Assembly (NCBI RefSeq): GCF_007644045.2 | Contig: NZ_VMDW02000099.1 | Coordinates: 62,001 to 126,000, forward strand | Direction of reading: 5' to 3' | Source: Vogesella urethralis | GTDB lineage: Bacteria; Pseudomonadota; Gammaproteobacteria; Burkholderiales; Chromobacteriaceae | Length of the DNA: 64,000 nucleotides | Shown here: positions 1 through 8,804 of the stretch, piece after piece | How positions within the stretch are numbered: position 1 is the stretch's first letter | Layout of the letters: each line of letters begins with the position of its first letter | Position numbers and translations under genes: made by a program | The notes under the pieces: model-generated | Databases searched by the model: none | Told to the model about the DNA's origin: nothing | What the model saw: the letters and a program-made list of their open reading frames with translations, nothing else

Positions 1-817
1 TGGTGATCTCGTCCACGCGGGGCAGCGGGTGCAGGATCTTCATGTTGGGGCGGGCGTGGCGCAGCATGTCGGCGCGCAGCACGAACTGGCCCTTGATCTT
101 CTGGTACTCGGCCTCGTCGAAGCGCTCGCGTTGCACGCGGGTCATGTACAGGATGTCGATATGCGGGATCACTTCTTCGATCGTGCTGGCAATGGTGTAG
201 CTGATGCCGCGTTCGTCCAGCTCTTCGCACAGGTAGTCCGGCATCGCCAGCGCCTCGGGGCCGACAAAGTAGAACTTGGCACCGAACAGCGACAGCGCCT
301 GCGCCAGCGAGTGCACGGTACGGCCGTACTTCAGGTCGCCGACGAAGGCCACGGTCAGGTTGTCCAGCCGGCCCTGGGTTTCGTGCAGGGTGAACAGGTC
401 GAGCAGGGTTTGCGACGGGTGCTGGTTGGCACCGTCACCCCCGTTGATGATGGGCACGGCGGAGAACTCGCTGGCCACGCGGGCGGCGCCTTCCTTCGGG
501 TGGCGCATCACGATGGCGTCGGTATAGCTGCTGATGATGCGCACGGTGTCGGCCAGCGTTTCCCCCTTCTTGGTGGAGGTGCTGGCGGCGTCGGAGAAGC
601 CGATCACGGTACCGCCCAGGCGCTGTACGGCGGTTTCGAACGACAGGCGGGTGCGGGTGGACGGTTCGAAGAAGCAGGTAGCAATCAGGCGATCCTGCAG
701 CAGATCGGCACGCGGGTTGGCTTTCAGGCGTGCGGCGGTTTCCACCACCAGTTCCAGTTCGGCCCGGCTGAAGTCCGGGATGGAGAGGATGTGCTTGCGG
801 TAAAGCGGGTTGGACAT
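1..817 (-). CDS. pyrB: Aspartate carbamoyltransferase catalytic subunit (C-terminus cut by window edge)
   Basis: PyrB condenses carbamoyl phosphate with L-aspartate to give carbamoyl aspartate, the first committed step of pyrimidine synthesis, in the cytosol. The 272 visible residues align almost throughout with E. coli PyrB. They include the carbamoyl-phosphate loop [13 protein letters not shown] near residue 50, KKGETLADT near 82, [11 protein letters not shown] near 132 and HPLPRVDE at the window edge, so about 40 C-terminal residues are missing. The ATG at 817 has GGAG nine bases upstream. The gene sits behind a leader peptide and attenuator (853-989), so expression is probably set by UTP level. 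Whether pyrI follows cannot be seen. Confidence 0.97.
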   Translation of the reverse strand, partial: MSNPLYRKHILSIPDFSRAELELVVETAARLKANPRADLLQDRLIATCFFEPSTRTRLSFETAVQRLGGTVIGFSDAASTSTKKGETLADTVRIISSYTDAIVMRHPKEGAARVASEFSAVPIINGGDGANQHPSQTLLDLFTLHETQGRLDNLTVAFVGDLKYGRTVHSLAQALSLFGAKFYFVGPEALAMPDYLCEELDERGISYTIASTIEEVIPHIDILYMTRVQRERFDEAEYQKIKGQFVLRADMLRHARPNMKILHPLPRVDEIT

Positions 818-852
818 GGCGGGTCGCTCCGGCAGATGACAAAAACAGGCTG

Positions 853-888
853 AAAAAAAAGCCCCTGAGCAATCAGGAGCTTTTTTTG
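853..888 (-). terminator. Intrinsic terminator / attenuator upstream of pyrB
   Basis: Read on the minus strand, a 9-bp stem (AGCTCCTGA / TCAGGGGCT, one mismatch) with a 4-nt loop is followed at once by eight U residues. It lies only 35 nt before the pyrB start codon and after the likely promoter, so it must act as an attenuator of pyrB rather than as the end of another gene. The stop codon of the small leader ORF lies inside the first stem arm, the arrangement needed for ribosome-mediated disruption of the hairpin. Confidence 0.85.
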
Positions 889-989
889 CAAAAACGGTCG
901 GGCCCGGCAGCACGTCGTTCGCGGCCGGAAACGGCATTGCCTTGCGCCTGGGCGGCAAGGAAAGCGGTACGGTAGCGGGAACGGGACAT
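873..989 (-). CDS. Putative pyrB leader peptide (38 aa)
   Basis: A 38-codon ORF starts about 20 nt after the presumed transcription start and stops inside the attenuator stem. Its last codons run through a U-rich patch (CGTTTTTGC) just before the hairpin. In E. coli pyrBI, low UTP makes RNA polymerase pause in a U-rich leader, the ribosome catches up and blocks the terminator. This layout has all the parts of that mechanism, although the peptide has no obvious similarity to E. coli PyrL. It has no strong Shine-Dalgarno sequence. The assignment rests on position and architecture only. Confidence 0.5.
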   Translation of the reverse strand: MSRSRYRTAFLAAQAQGNAVSGRERRAAGPDRFCKKSS

Positions 990-1009
990 GGTGCGGCTCG
1001 CGAACAAAA

Positions 1010-1046
1010 TCGCGGGATTATACGAAATCCGCTGCGGTGTGGGTAG
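1010..1046 (-). promoter_or_regulatory. Candidate sigma70 promoter for the pyrB leader
   Basis: On the minus strand there is a perfect TATAAT at 1017-1022, giving a start near 1010 and about 20 nt of leader before the 38-codon ORF. The -35 region is poor (TACCCA near 1040). The identification rests on the -10 box and its position. Confidence 0.55.
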
Positions 1047-1309
1047 GGGGCAGCTGGTGATCAGCCGTGCGGCCAACAGTACGAAGCCTGCGGCCAACCA
1101 TGGCCGCCAGCGTGGCCCCAGCAGTGTGGCCGGCGCGCCGAGCAGTAATAGCAGTAGCCATTGGCTGTGGGCTGATACGGTGGCGGGTATCGCTTGCTAT
1201 TGCGGCCAACCATAGCGGGTAATGAGCTGTCGTTTTGAAAAGCACATTCATCTACCGAATCCGCTACGCGGATGATGTTTGAAGATGCCGGTTCCGCCCG
1301 GCAAACGGG

Positions 1310-1336
1310 AAAGGGGGCGGATTGCCGCCCCCTTTT
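1310..1336. terminator. Strong GC hairpin, probable bidirectional terminator
   Basis: An 11-bp perfect stem, AAAGGGGGCGG / CCGCCCCCTTT, with a 4-nt loop is flanked by A and T residues. It lies between the pyrB leader and the chemoreceptor gene ending at 1579, about 240 bp past the latter's stop. The rest of 1047-1578 has no credible gene. It holds three copies of the GCGGCCAAC word (1069, 1090, 1202) and the nested inverted repeat at 1384-1460. Confidence 0.6.
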
Positions 1337-1383
1337 CATTCCCCCGCAACCCGGGGCTGCTCGAAACCCCGGTCAAAACGGCA

Positions 1384-1460
1384 CGCCCCAGGCGCCGCCG
1401 AACTCGCTCCTCGCTAACGGCTCGGAGCTCAAACAAATCGGCGTCTTAAAACCTGGGGCG
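1384..1460. repeat. Nested inverted repeat in the pyrB-chemoreceptor gap
   Basis: Three nested complementary pairs fold this 77-nt stretch into one long interrupted hairpin: CGCCCCAGG (1384) with CCTGGGGCG (1452), CGCCGA (1396) with TCGGCG (1438), and GCTCC (1406) with GGAGC (1424). It encodes no plausible protein. It could be a dispersed extragenic palindrome or a small structured RNA. From memory, similar GTTTGAGC...GAGTTCGGCG intergenic sequences recur in other proteobacteria, which I cannot verify here. Confidence 0.55.
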
Positions 1461-1578
1461 CACCATTTTGCCCGGCTCGCGCCAACGGGACCGGGTGATC
1501 GACTGGCCTTTCAGCGGCTGACCAGGTTGTCTGCGCGCATTCAGTGCTGTCCGGTGGCTTTCGAGCGCGGGCCTTTCC

Positions 1579-3657
1579 TTACAGCCGGAAGTTGCTGACC
1601 AGCCGCTCCAGGTTGCCCGACAGCTCGCGCAGCTGCTCTACCTCGCTGCGCACCTCGCGCGCGATGTCGCTGTTGGTGTGCGCCATATTGCTGATGCGCT
1701 CCACGTTCTGCGCGATTTCGGTGGTGGCGCTGGATTGCTCGCGGGTAGACGAGGCGATGTCGCCGATGGACAGCACCAGTACCTGGCTCTTCTCCTGTAC
1801 CGACTGCATGGCCTGGTTGGCCGCATGGGCGATGTCCACGCTGGTGGCTACCAGGTCACGGCTACGTTTTACCTCGGCGACGGCGTCGCCGGTTTCGCTG
1901 CCGATGGCATTGACGATACGGCTGATCTGCACCGTGGCTTCGGCGGTGCGGCCGGCCAGGTTGCGCACCTCGTCCGCTACCACGGCAAAGCCGCGGCCCT
2001 GCTCGCCGGCGCGTGCTGCTTCGATGGCTGCGTTCAGTGCCAGCAGGTTGGTCTGGTCGGCAATGTCCTTGATCACGTTGACAATGGTGTTTACCTCCTG
2101 TGAACGCTCGCCCAAGGCACCCATGCGGTCGGCCAGCGCCTGCATGCTGCTGGTCATGCGGCGGATTTCGCCGGTGACTTGCTCGACGGTGGCCACGCTC
2201 TGCTCGGTCAACTGGCCGGTATCCTGCACGATCTTCTCGGCATCGCTGGCCGAGTTGGCGATGTGCTGCACGCTGACGGTGACTTCTTCCACGCCGGCGG
2301 CGGTGGCGCTGGCGGCGTCGGACTGTTGCGCCGAGGCCTGTTCCACCTTGATGGCGCTGTCTGCCAGCTGGCCTGCGCTGCGGCTGACGGCCAGGCTCTG
2401 CTCGCGCACGTCGATGAACATCTCGCGCAGGCTATCGATAAAGCGGTTGAAGGCGTCGGCGGTGTGGCCGATCTCGTCGCGGTTGCTGACCTGGATGCGT
2501 ACGGTAAGGTCGCCCTTGCCACTGGCCAGCTGTTCCATGGTGTTGGCCAGCGTATTCAGCGGACGGGTCAGCGCGCGTACCACGGCGGCTAGCACCAGCA
2601 GGATGATCACCAATGCCACAATGCCGATCACGATGGCCATATTGCGCTGGCTGACGGCCGACTCGGTAATGGCGGCGGTGGGGATGGCAACGCCGGCCGC
2701 CCAGAACTGCCCGGTATTGCCGACCTTGATCGGGTAGAAGAAGTGGGTGAAACCACCGTCTTCAAACACGAAGTCTTCACCTTTGCGGATTTTGTCCTGG
2801 TAACTGGTGAGCACGTCTTCCTTGGCCAGCGGTTTGCCCACCAGGGCGGCGTCGGGGTTGACCACGTACAGGCCGCCTTCCGACACCATGCGCACGTAGC
2901 CGGTTTCATACAGCTTCACGCTGCCGTATTTCTTCTGCAGTGTGTCCAGCGCCAGGTCGGCTGCCGCAACGCCGAGAAACTTGCCGCTACCATCTTTGAT
3001 GGCCACGGCCAGCGAGCTTTCCAGTACTTGCTTGCCTTGTACTTCGTAGAAGAACGGCTCGGTGATGGTGTCGCGGCCACGGGTTTTCGGTACGTAGTAG
3101 AAATCGCCCCAGCCCGGCTTGTCGTAGTCGGGCACATACTCGGTGAGCTTGTCTTTCCACTCCGGAAACTTCTCTACCCGGTCTTTGGACATCATTACGT
3201 CCTGCGCGGCCTTGCCGTCACCGCCACGGGTCATGTACGGGCTGTAGCGGCCGGTGGGGTCGTGACGCGGCCAATCCAGACGGAATGCGTCGTCTTTGCC
3301 GTCCAGCGCGTTGGGTTCGTACAGCATCCACATGCCGATGATTTGCGGTTCGGCGTCCAGCATGCTGAGGATGGTGTTGTCGATGACCTTGCGGTCGACG
3401 GTGCCGGCGCGCTGCATGCCGGCCACCGCGTCGGCCAGGTGTTTGGGTACGCTGAAGCCGTAGGCCAGGTCGGCGGTGACGGCGTCGGCAAAGCGGCCGG
3501 CCTGTTCCGACGCCAGCTTGTAGCCTTGTTCTTCGGCCGATTGGTAACTCTGACGCGCGATCAGCCCGATCATGCTGCTGAAGCCGACGGCGATGGCGAT
3601 GCCGGCGACCACGATGATGCGGTTACCCAGGTGTCCCCATTGCTTTACTGTAGCCAT
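1579..3657 (-). CDS. Methyl-accepting chemotaxis protein, dCache sensor
   Basis: A 692-residue membrane chemoreceptor that would pass ligand signals from the periplasm to CheA/CheW. A first membrane helix (about 14-36) is followed by a roughly 300-residue periplasmic dCache-type domain, a second helix at about 339-361, a HAMP domain to about 415 and a cytoplasmic signalling coiled coil. The hairpin tip, with the family signature [19 protein letters not shown], is near residues 530-550. The protein ends soon after the coiled coil and has no NWETF-type tether for CheR. The ATG at 3657 directly precedes the signal-anchor helix. It stands alone, so its ligand cannot be inferred from neighbours. 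Confidence 0.95.
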   Translation of the reverse strand: MATVKQWGHLGNRIIVVAGIAIAVGFSSMIGLIARQSYQSAEEQGYKLASEQAGRFADAVTADLAYGFSVPKHLADAVAGMQRAGTVDRKVIDNTILSMLDAEPQIIGMWMLYEPNALDGKDDAFRLDWPRHDPTGRYSPYMTRGGDGKAAQDVMMSKDRVEKFPEWKDKLTEYVPDYDKPGWGDFYYVPKTRGRDTITEPFFYEVQGKQVLESSLAVAIKDGSGKFLGVAAADLALDTLQKKYGSVKLYETGYVRMVSEGGLYVVNPDAALVGKPLAKEDVLTSYQDKIRKGEDFVFEDGGFTHFFYPIKVGNTGQFWAAGVAIPTAAITESAVSQRNMAIVIGIVALVIILLVLAAVVRALTRPLNTLANTMEQLASGKGDLTVRIQVSNRDEIGHTADAFNRFIDSLREMFIDVREQSLAVSRSAGQLADSAIKVEQASAQQSDAASATAAGVEEVTVSVQHIANSASDAEKIVQDTGQLTEQSVATVEQVTGEIRRMTSSMQALADRMGALGERSQEVNTIVNVIKDIADQTNLLALNAAIEAARAGEQGRGFAVVADEVRNLAGRTAEATVQISRIVNAIGSETGDAVAEVKRSRDLVATSVDIAHAANQAMQSVQEKSQVLVLSIGDIASSTREQSSATTEIAQNVERISNMAHTNSDIAREVRSEVEQLRELSGNLERLVSNFRL

Positions 3658-3985
3658 AGTGTTTTCCCGTGCTGGACCTGATGGTGACTGATCCTTGCAG
3701 GATAGAAGTCACGACTAGGTATTTCTACGTATGTTCTGATAAAACCATACGCTCGGTAAGGACTGTTGAATAGCAAATGATCAAAACTGCGCTGATGTTT
3801 TATAGTGTAACCAGTTAAAAGCCACACCTTGCCAGATTATGCCATCGGGAAAATTTGTAGCGGGGCGATTTCGGTATTGGCGCTACAGCCTATCTCCTTC
3901 GATAATGAAAGCGTGGCCGTCGCGCCAGCCGTGGCGCGCAGCACAACGCCGCATTCACCCCATCACAGAGCAGTCAGTATAAGAA
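3658..3985. other. Intergenic region between divergent signalling genes
   Basis: A 328-bp gap separates the chemoreceptor (minus) from the HD-GYP gene (plus). The part nearest the chemoreceptor is relatively AT-rich (about 3715-3850) and should hold its promoter. On the minus strand an AT-rich ACACTATAAAAC stretch near 3805 is a possible -10 area. No ORF, hairpin terminator or clear FliA-type promoter was recognised. Confidence 0.5.
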
Positions 3986-5200
3986 ATGATCAAGTGTATT
4001 GAAGTCTCGGACCTGAAAGTCGGCATGTTCGTGCATGACCTGAACTGCGACTGGGCTTCGCATCCGTTCTTCCGCAAACGCTTTCTGCTGAAGAGCGATG
4101 ACGAGATTGCCAAGATCGTCGAGGCGGGCATCCACGAGGTCTACATCGATACCCAGAAGGGGCTGGATGTGCGCCATGCCCGCACCGAGGAGGAGGTGAA
4201 AGAGACGCTGCAGCAGGAAATGCTGGAAATTGCCAGCAAGGAAGCGCCGCCGCCGCTGCAGGTATCGTTTGCCGACGAGATGGGTCGCGCTGCCCGCATC
4301 AAGAACCAGGCGCAGACGCTGGTGAAAACAGTGATGCAGGACGTGCGGCTGGGCAAGGCGGTGGAGCTGGAGCAGGTGGACCCGATGATCGAGTCCATTA
4401 CCGAATCGGTACTGCGTAACGGCGGTGCGCTGACCACGCTGCTGCGCATCAAGAACAAGGACGATTACACCTTCCTGCATTCGGTGAGCGTCGGTACGCT
4501 GATGATCGCGTTCTGCCGCTCGGTGGGCATGGACCGCGAGGCCATTCGCCAGGCTGGCTTGGGCGGCCTGTTGCACGATACCGGCAAGGCACTGGTGCCG
4601 GATGACATCCTCAACAAGCCTGGCCGGCTAACCGACGAAGAATTCGACATCATCCGCCGCCACCCCGGCGACGGTCACGCCATCTTGCTGAAAACGCCGG
4701 GCATTGGCGAGATTCCGCTGGATATCACCCTGCATCACCACGAGCGGGTAGATGGCAGCGGTTACCCGCACAAGCTGCCGGGCGACCAGATCACCACCAT
4801 GGCCAAGATGGCTGCCATTGTCGACGTGTACGACGCCATTACCGCCGACCGTTGCTACCACAAGGGCATGTCGGCCACCGATGCGCTGCGCAAATTGTAC
4901 GAATGGTCGAAGTACCACTTCGACCCCAAGCTGGTGCAGGCTTTCATGCGCTGTGTCGGCATTTACCCGGTGGGCACGCTGGTGCTGCTGGAGTCCGGCA
5001 AGCTGGGGGTGGTGGTGGAGCAGAACGACGGCAACCTGCTGCAGCCGAAGGTGAAAACCTTCTTCAGCACCCGCAGCGGGGTGTATGTGGCCCCCGAGGT
5101 GGTGGATCTGTCCAGGCCGCTGGGCTTTGGTGGCGGTGACAAGATTGTCAGCCACGAAGACCCGGCCAAGTGGCAGGTGAACCCCTTGCGTTTCCTGTAA
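3986..5200 (+). CDS. HD-GYP cyclic-di-GMP phosphodiesterase with DUF3391
   Basis: A 404-residue cytosolic protein predicted to hydrolyse cyclic di-GMP. The first ~130 residues match DUF3391, the usual N-terminal partner of this family. The HD-GYP domain then shows LLHDTGK near residue 195 (metal-binding HD), HPGDGHAIL near 228, and the diagnostic HHHERVDGSGYP at about 250-261, all intact, so it should be active. The ATG at 3986 begins the conserved DUF3391 start. It has no receiver domain. It faces a diguanylate cyclase (5276-6211) across a shared terminator, giving an opposing synthesis/degradation pair. Confidence 0.95.
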   Translation: MIKCIEVSDLKVGMFVHDLNCDWASHPFFRKRFLLKSDDEIAKIVEAGIHEVYIDTQKGLDVRHARTEEEVKETLQQEMLEIASKEAPPPLQVSFADEMGRAARIKNQAQTLVKTVMQDVRLGKAVELEQVDPMIESITESVLRNGGALTTLLRIKNKDDYTFLHSVSVGTLMIAFCRSVGMDREAIRQAGLGGLLHDTGKALVPDDILNKPGRLTDEEFDIIRRHPGDGHAILLKTPGIGEIPLDITLHHHERVDGSGYPHKLPGDQITTMAKMAAIVDVYDAITADRCYHKGMSATDALRKLYEWSKYHFDPKLVQAFMRCVGIYPVGTLVLLESGKLGVVVEQNDGNLLQPKVKTFFSTRSGVYVAPEVVDLSRPLGFGGGDKIVSHEDPAKWQVNPLRFL

Positions 5201-5230
5201 CGCGGTCGCTCTGGCTGCGTGCAAGACAAA

Positions 5231-5264
5231 GCGGCCAACCCTAGCGGGGTTGGCCGCTGTTTTT
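5231..5264. terminator. Bidirectional terminator built from two inverted GCGGCCAAC words
   Basis: GCGGCCAACC (5231) pairs with GGTTGGCCGC (5248-5257), followed by TGTTTTTTTGG on the plus strand. It lies 30 bp past the HD-GYP stop and 12 bp before the end of the convergent GGDEF gene. This is one of several places where the over-represented word is used head-to-head as a stem. Confidence 0.85.
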
Positions 5265-5275
5265 TTGGCGCTGCT

Positions 5276-6211
5276 TTACAGCCGTACCAGCTCGCGGTCG
5301 TTACCGCCGCGGCGCTTGGCGCGGTACATGGCGCTGTCGGCCTGGTTCAGGATGTCGCGCGGCATCACGCTGCCGCTGTGGAACAGGGTAATGCCGACCG
5401 AGGCGCTGACGCTGTTGGGCTGGCTCAGCCCTTCCACCTCCACACCCAGTGCGGCGATGATCTTGCTGGCCACGGCGCGGGCACCGCTTTCGTTGGTGTT
5501 TTCCAGCAGCACGGCAAATTCGTCGCCGCCGACGCGGATCAGCAAGTCGCTGGTGCGCACCACGCCGCGCAGGCGCGCCGCCATGGTGGACAGCACCCGG
5601 TCGCCAATGACGTGGCCGTGTACGTCGTTGATGGCCTTGAAGCGGTCGAGGTCGAGGAATAGCAGCGCGCAGAGCCGGGCGGTGTTGTCTTTGGCCAGCG
5701 TGTCCAGCTTCAGCTCCAGATAACGGCGGTTGGCCAGCCCGGTCAGCGAGTCGCGGTGGGCCAGCTCGGTGAGGTGGCCTTGCAGCAGCTGCAGCCGCTG
5801 CGCTTCCAGGCGGCGGGCGGTGACGTCGTGGTGGGTTTCCAGCAGCGCGTCCAGTTCGCCGTGGGCGGTGAACAGCGGTGCCAGTGTGATTTCGTAGTAG
5901 CGTTGCTGGCCGAAACTGTCGGTACAGGCTTGTTCAACCGTGATCGGCTGGCGGCGCTCCAGCACTTGTTGGCGCGGGCAGGGTGCACCGCTGTCGCAGG
6001 GTTGGCCGATGCCGTGGATGTACTGGTGGCAGGGGGCGTGTTGCGGTTCGCCGTACAGGCGGCGGGCCTCGGCGTTGGCGTATTCCACGGTATGGTCGGG
6101 ACGGAACAGCATGACGGGGTGCGGCAACAGGTCGAGTATCTGCTGCAGCCGGCTGGCATCCGCGGTAACGGGGCCGGCAGAGGAAAGGTGCGAGAGGTCA
6201 GTGCGCGTCAT
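5276..6211 (-). CDS. PAS-GGDEF diguanylate cyclase
   Basis: A 311-residue soluble diguanylate cyclase that would make cyclic di-GMP from two GTP. A PAS domain covers about residues 22-130 and a GGDEF domain about 150-311. The active-site loop RVGGDEF (about 226-231) is intact. The product-inhibition I-site RTSD lies exactly five residues before GGDEF, so feedback inhibition is expected. The PAS domain carries a cysteine/histidine-rich segment (CHQYIHGIGQPCDSGAPCP, about residues 62-80) reminiscent of metal- or cofactor-binding PAS variants. No receiver or membrane segment is present. Confidence 0.93.
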   Translation of the reverse strand: MTRTDLSHLSSAGPVTADASRLQQILDLLPHPVMLFRPDHTVEYANAEARRLYGEPQHAPCHQYIHGIGQPCDSGAPCPRQQVLERRQPITVEQACTDSFGQQRYYEITLAPLFTAHGELDALLETHHDVTARRLEAQRLQLLQGHLTELAHRDSLTGLANRRYLELKLDTLAKDNTARLCALLFLDLDRFKAINDVHGHVIGDRVLSTMAARLRGVVRTSDLLIRVGGDEFAVLLENTNESGARAVASKIIAALGVEVEGLSQPNSVSASVGITLFHSGSVMPRDILNQADSAMYRAKRRGGNDRELVRL

Positions 6212-6335
6212 GTCCGCTCAAGTAGTTGTCTACAAAAAGAAATAGGTTAGCAGTTGCTTGAAATCGTCATGACCGCTGTTTGAAACTAAATGACGATTTA
6301 AAAAGATAAGGTTTAAAATTGGTTGTTGTTTCGAT

Positions 6336-6366
6336 AAAAAAGGCCGGCGCAAGCGCCAGCCTTTTG
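6336..6366. terminator. Terminator after cpdB
   Basis: A stem of AAAAGGCTGGCGC / GCGCCGGCCTTTT (minus strand, one mismatch) with a 3-nt loop is followed by TTTTTTATC. It begins 22 nt past the cpdB stop. Confidence 0.85.
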
Positions 6367-6388
6367 TCATTTATGCAACACCGATTGT

Positions 6389-8293
6389 TTACTTGATCAG
6401 CTCCAGCGTGATGGCGTCGTCGCTGCCCTCGCTTACCAGGCGGAACTCCGGGTGACGGTCCAGCACCGCCTTGGCGCCGGCGCCGGTGGCAAAGCGCAGG
6501 CCGACACCGGCCACCGGCAGGATGCGCCAGTTGTTGTCGCGGCTGGGGTTGACCTTGCCTTCGCTGGCCAGGTAGCGCGCCAGCGCCTCGCGGTTTTCGT
6601 CCGGGGCATCGATGACGATTTGCTTGCCGTTCAGGCCGGCAAAGTTGCCGCCGCCGCTGGCGCGGTAGTTGTTGGTGGCCACCAGGAAGGTCTGGTTATC
6701 GTCCAGCGGCTTGCCGTCGTAACGCAGGTTGACGATGCGGTGCGCGGCCGCATTGGCCAGCTTGCCGTCCATGTCGTAGCGCGAAGGCTGCGTCACGTCG
6801 ATCTCGTAGCTGACGCCATCGATGGTGTCGAAGTTGTAGGAGCGGAAGTCGGGGTTGATCAGCTCCTGCGCCGCCGGGCCTTGCGGGTCGATGCGGTTGA
6901 ACTGGCCTGCCGAGCGCTCCAGCCATTCACGCACGTCGCTGCCTTTCACCTTCACCACTTTCAGGGTGTTGGGGTAAATGTACAGGTCGGCGAGGTTTTT
7001 GATCGCCAGCGGGCCGGCCGGAATATCGGTGTAGTAACGCCAGCCCTGGCGGCCACCGGCCTTGAACGGGGCGGCTGCCGACAGCAGCGGCAGCTGTTCG
7101 TACTCGGTGCCGCGCACCGCGTTCTTCACGTACCAGCGCTGTGCCTGCGATACCAGTTGTACCGACGGGTCGTCGGCCACCTGGGCAAAGTAGCTGTAGA
7201 TCGGCGCCGTGGTTTCCGCCACCCGGCCGCGCACGTAGGCCAGCGTGTCGTCGTGCACGTGGCCGATCAGGTCGCGCACCATCGGGTCGGCGTCCACGGT
7301 GGGCTTCTTGGCTTTCTTGTCGAAGATCGGGCGCAGGCTGGCTTGCTGGTCGACTACTTTCCAGTTGCGGCCAACCTTGTCCAGCGTCAGGTCGATCACG
7401 CCCAGGTGGTCGCCCCAGCGGCCGGGCATGGTGGCGGCCACGCCGTTGATGGTGCCCTTGTCGATATTGACCTTCGGGTAGTCGGCAAATGCCTTGGACG
7501 GAAACTCGGCGTGGGCGTGGCCGAACAGGATGGCGTCAATGCCCGCCACCTCGGCCAGGCCGGCGACCGAGTTTTCGGCAAAGCGCGGCTGTTCGCCCTT
7601 CTCGAAGCCGGAGTGCGCTACGGCTACCACGATGTCGGCGCCTTTTTTCTTCATTTCCGGCACGTAGCGGCGGGCGCTTTCCAGGATGTCTTGCGCTTGC
7701 ACGCGGCCTTCCAGGTTGGCTTTGTCCCACATCAGGATCTGCGGCGGCACGAAGCCGATCACGCCGATGGTCAGCGTGTGCATCTTGCCGTCTTCATCCT
7801 GCACCTTGCGCTTGAGCAGGGTGTAGGGCTGTACCAGCGGCTTGCCGGTTTTGGCGTCGGTGACGTTAGCGGACACGTACGGGAAGGCGGCACCTTGCAG
7901 CGCCTGCTTCAGGAACGGCAGGCCGAAGTTGAACTCGTGGTTGCCGATATTGCCGGCGTCGTAGCGCAGCGCGTTCATCACGGTGTAGGCGGGGTGGGTG
8001 TCACCCTTTTTCAGCGGTTTCACCTTGGCGACCAGGTCGCCCATCGGGCTGCCTTGCAGCAGGTCGCCGTTATCGATCAGCACGCTGTTGCGCGCCTCGG
8101 CGCGGGCGGCCTTGATCAGGCTGATGGTTTTGGCCAGGCCGAACTCGTCGGTGGCTTTGTCCTGGTAGTAGTCGTAGTTCACCAGGTTCATGTGGATATC
8201 GCTGGTTTCCAGCAGGCGCAGCTTCACCGGGGCGGCCCAGGCGCTGGAAACGGCGACAGCCAGCAGGCTGGCGGCAAACAGTTGGCGTGTCAT
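6389..8293 (-). CDS. cpdB: Periplasmic 2',3'-cyclic-nucleotide 2'-phosphodiesterase / 3'-nucleotidase
   Basis: A 634-residue exported enzyme (E. coli CpdB is 647) that opens 2',3'-cyclic nucleotides and dephosphorylates 3'-nucleotides, allowing salvage of RNA breakdown products. A Sec signal peptide spans residues 1-20 (cleavage after SSAWA). The metallophosphoesterase domain shows LLETSDIHMNL, IDNGDLLQGSP, GNIGNHEFNFG and FGHAHAEFP, which supply the two-metal ligands. The 5'-nucleotidase C-terminal domain follows from about residue 350, with the substrate loop YRASGGGNF near 550. It stands alone between two terminator regions. Confidence 0.95.
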   Translation of the reverse strand: MTRQLFAASLLAVAVSSAWAAPVKLRLLETSDIHMNLVNYDYYQDKATDEFGLAKTISLIKAARAEARNSVLIDNGDLLQGSPMGDLVAKVKPLKKGDTHPAYTVMNALRYDAGNIGNHEFNFGLPFLKQALQGAAFPYVSANVTDAKTGKPLVQPYTLLKRKVQDEDGKMHTLTIGVIGFVPPQILMWDKANLEGRVQAQDILESARRYVPEMKKKGADIVVAVAHSGFEKGEQPRFAENSVAGLAEVAGIDAILFGHAHAEFPSKAFADYPKVNIDKGTINGVAATMPGRWGDHLGVIDLTLDKVGRNWKVVDQQASLRPIFDKKAKKPTVDADPMVRDLIGHVHDDTLAYVRGRVAETTAPIYSYFAQVADDPSVQLVSQAQRWYVKNAVRGTEYEQLPLLSAAAPFKAGGRQGWRYYTDIPAGPLAIKNLADLYIYPNTLKVVKVKGSDVREWLERSAGQFNRIDPQGPAAQELINPDFRSYNFDTIDGVSYEIDVTQPSRYDMDGKLANAAAHRIVNLRYDGKPLDDNQTFLVATNNYRASGGGNFAGLNGKQIVIDAPDENREALARYLASEGKVNPSRDNNWRILPVAGVGLRFATGAGAKAVLDRHPEFRLVSEGSDDAITLELIK

Positions 8294-8380
8294 GGTGGCG
8301 GTACTCGTGTTGGCGGCCGGTCGGTATGCCGGCTGATGGCGCGAGTGTGCAATAAATGCCGGCCGCCTGACAATGTGCGC

Positions 8381-8725
8381 TCAGCCCAGTGCGCGGCTGC
8401 CGTCGGCCGGGTACTTGCGGGCGTTCTTCTGCAGCTTGTCGGCCACGGCGGCGTTGAGGTCCACGCCTGTCACATCGGCCAGTCGCACCAGGTACATCAG
8501 CACGTCGGCCAGCTCTTCCTGCAAGTGGGTGTACTCGGCCGGGTTGGCCGCAAGGTTGGCGGCCTCGGCGTCGGTCTTCCACTGGAAGATCTCGGCCAGC
8601 TCGCCCACTTCGCCGGTCAGCGCCAGCATCAGGTTGCGCGGGGTGTGAAACGGTTGCCAGTGGCGGGCGGCGGCAAATTCGCGCTGGGCGGCGATCAGGC
8701 CGTCTACGTTCACAAGGTGGGTCAT
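8381..8725 (-). CDS. MazG-like nucleotide pyrophosphohydrolase (dCTPase type)
   Basis: A 114-residue all-alpha protein of the MazG/DCTPP1 superfamily, which hydrolyses (d)NTPs to (d)NMP and pyrophosphate and helps keep nucleotide pools clean. It has the paired acidic motifs EVGELAEIF (about residues 35-43) and EELADVLMYLVRLAD (about 68-82) that bind magnesium. The ATG at 8725 was chosen over an in-frame start nine codons upstream because AAAGGA lies eight bases before it and the family starts here. The exact substrate is not fixed by sequence. Confidence 0.88.
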   Translation of the reverse strand: MTHLVNVDGLIAAQREFAAARHWQPFHTPRNLMLALTGEVGELAEIFQWKTDAEAANLAANPAEYTHLQEELADVLMYLVRLADVTGVDLNAAVADKLQKNARKYPADGSRALG

Positions 8726-8755
8726 GCGGTGTCCTTTATCGGGCGGGTACAAGGC

Positions 8756-8783
8756 AACACGCCCTGCACAGGCAGGGCGTGTT
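8756..8783. terminator. Hairpin after the glutathione transferase gene
   Basis: A perfect 12-bp stem AACACGCCCTGC / GCAGGGCGTGTT lies about 20 nt past the end of gstA. There is no U tract, so termination strength is uncertain. Confidence 0.55.
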
Positions 8784-8804
8784 GGTATCGGGCAAGTTGA
8801 CCAC

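Noticed and set aside
1061-1339. Small open frames in the pyrB-chemoreceptor gap
   Set aside because: They run through a terminator and copies of the repeated word, have no ribosome sites and no recognisable protein.
6452-8800. A 782-codon plus-strand open frame
   Set aside because: It is the shadow of cpdB and the MazG-like gene, with a composition rich in valine, glycine and arginine and no motif.
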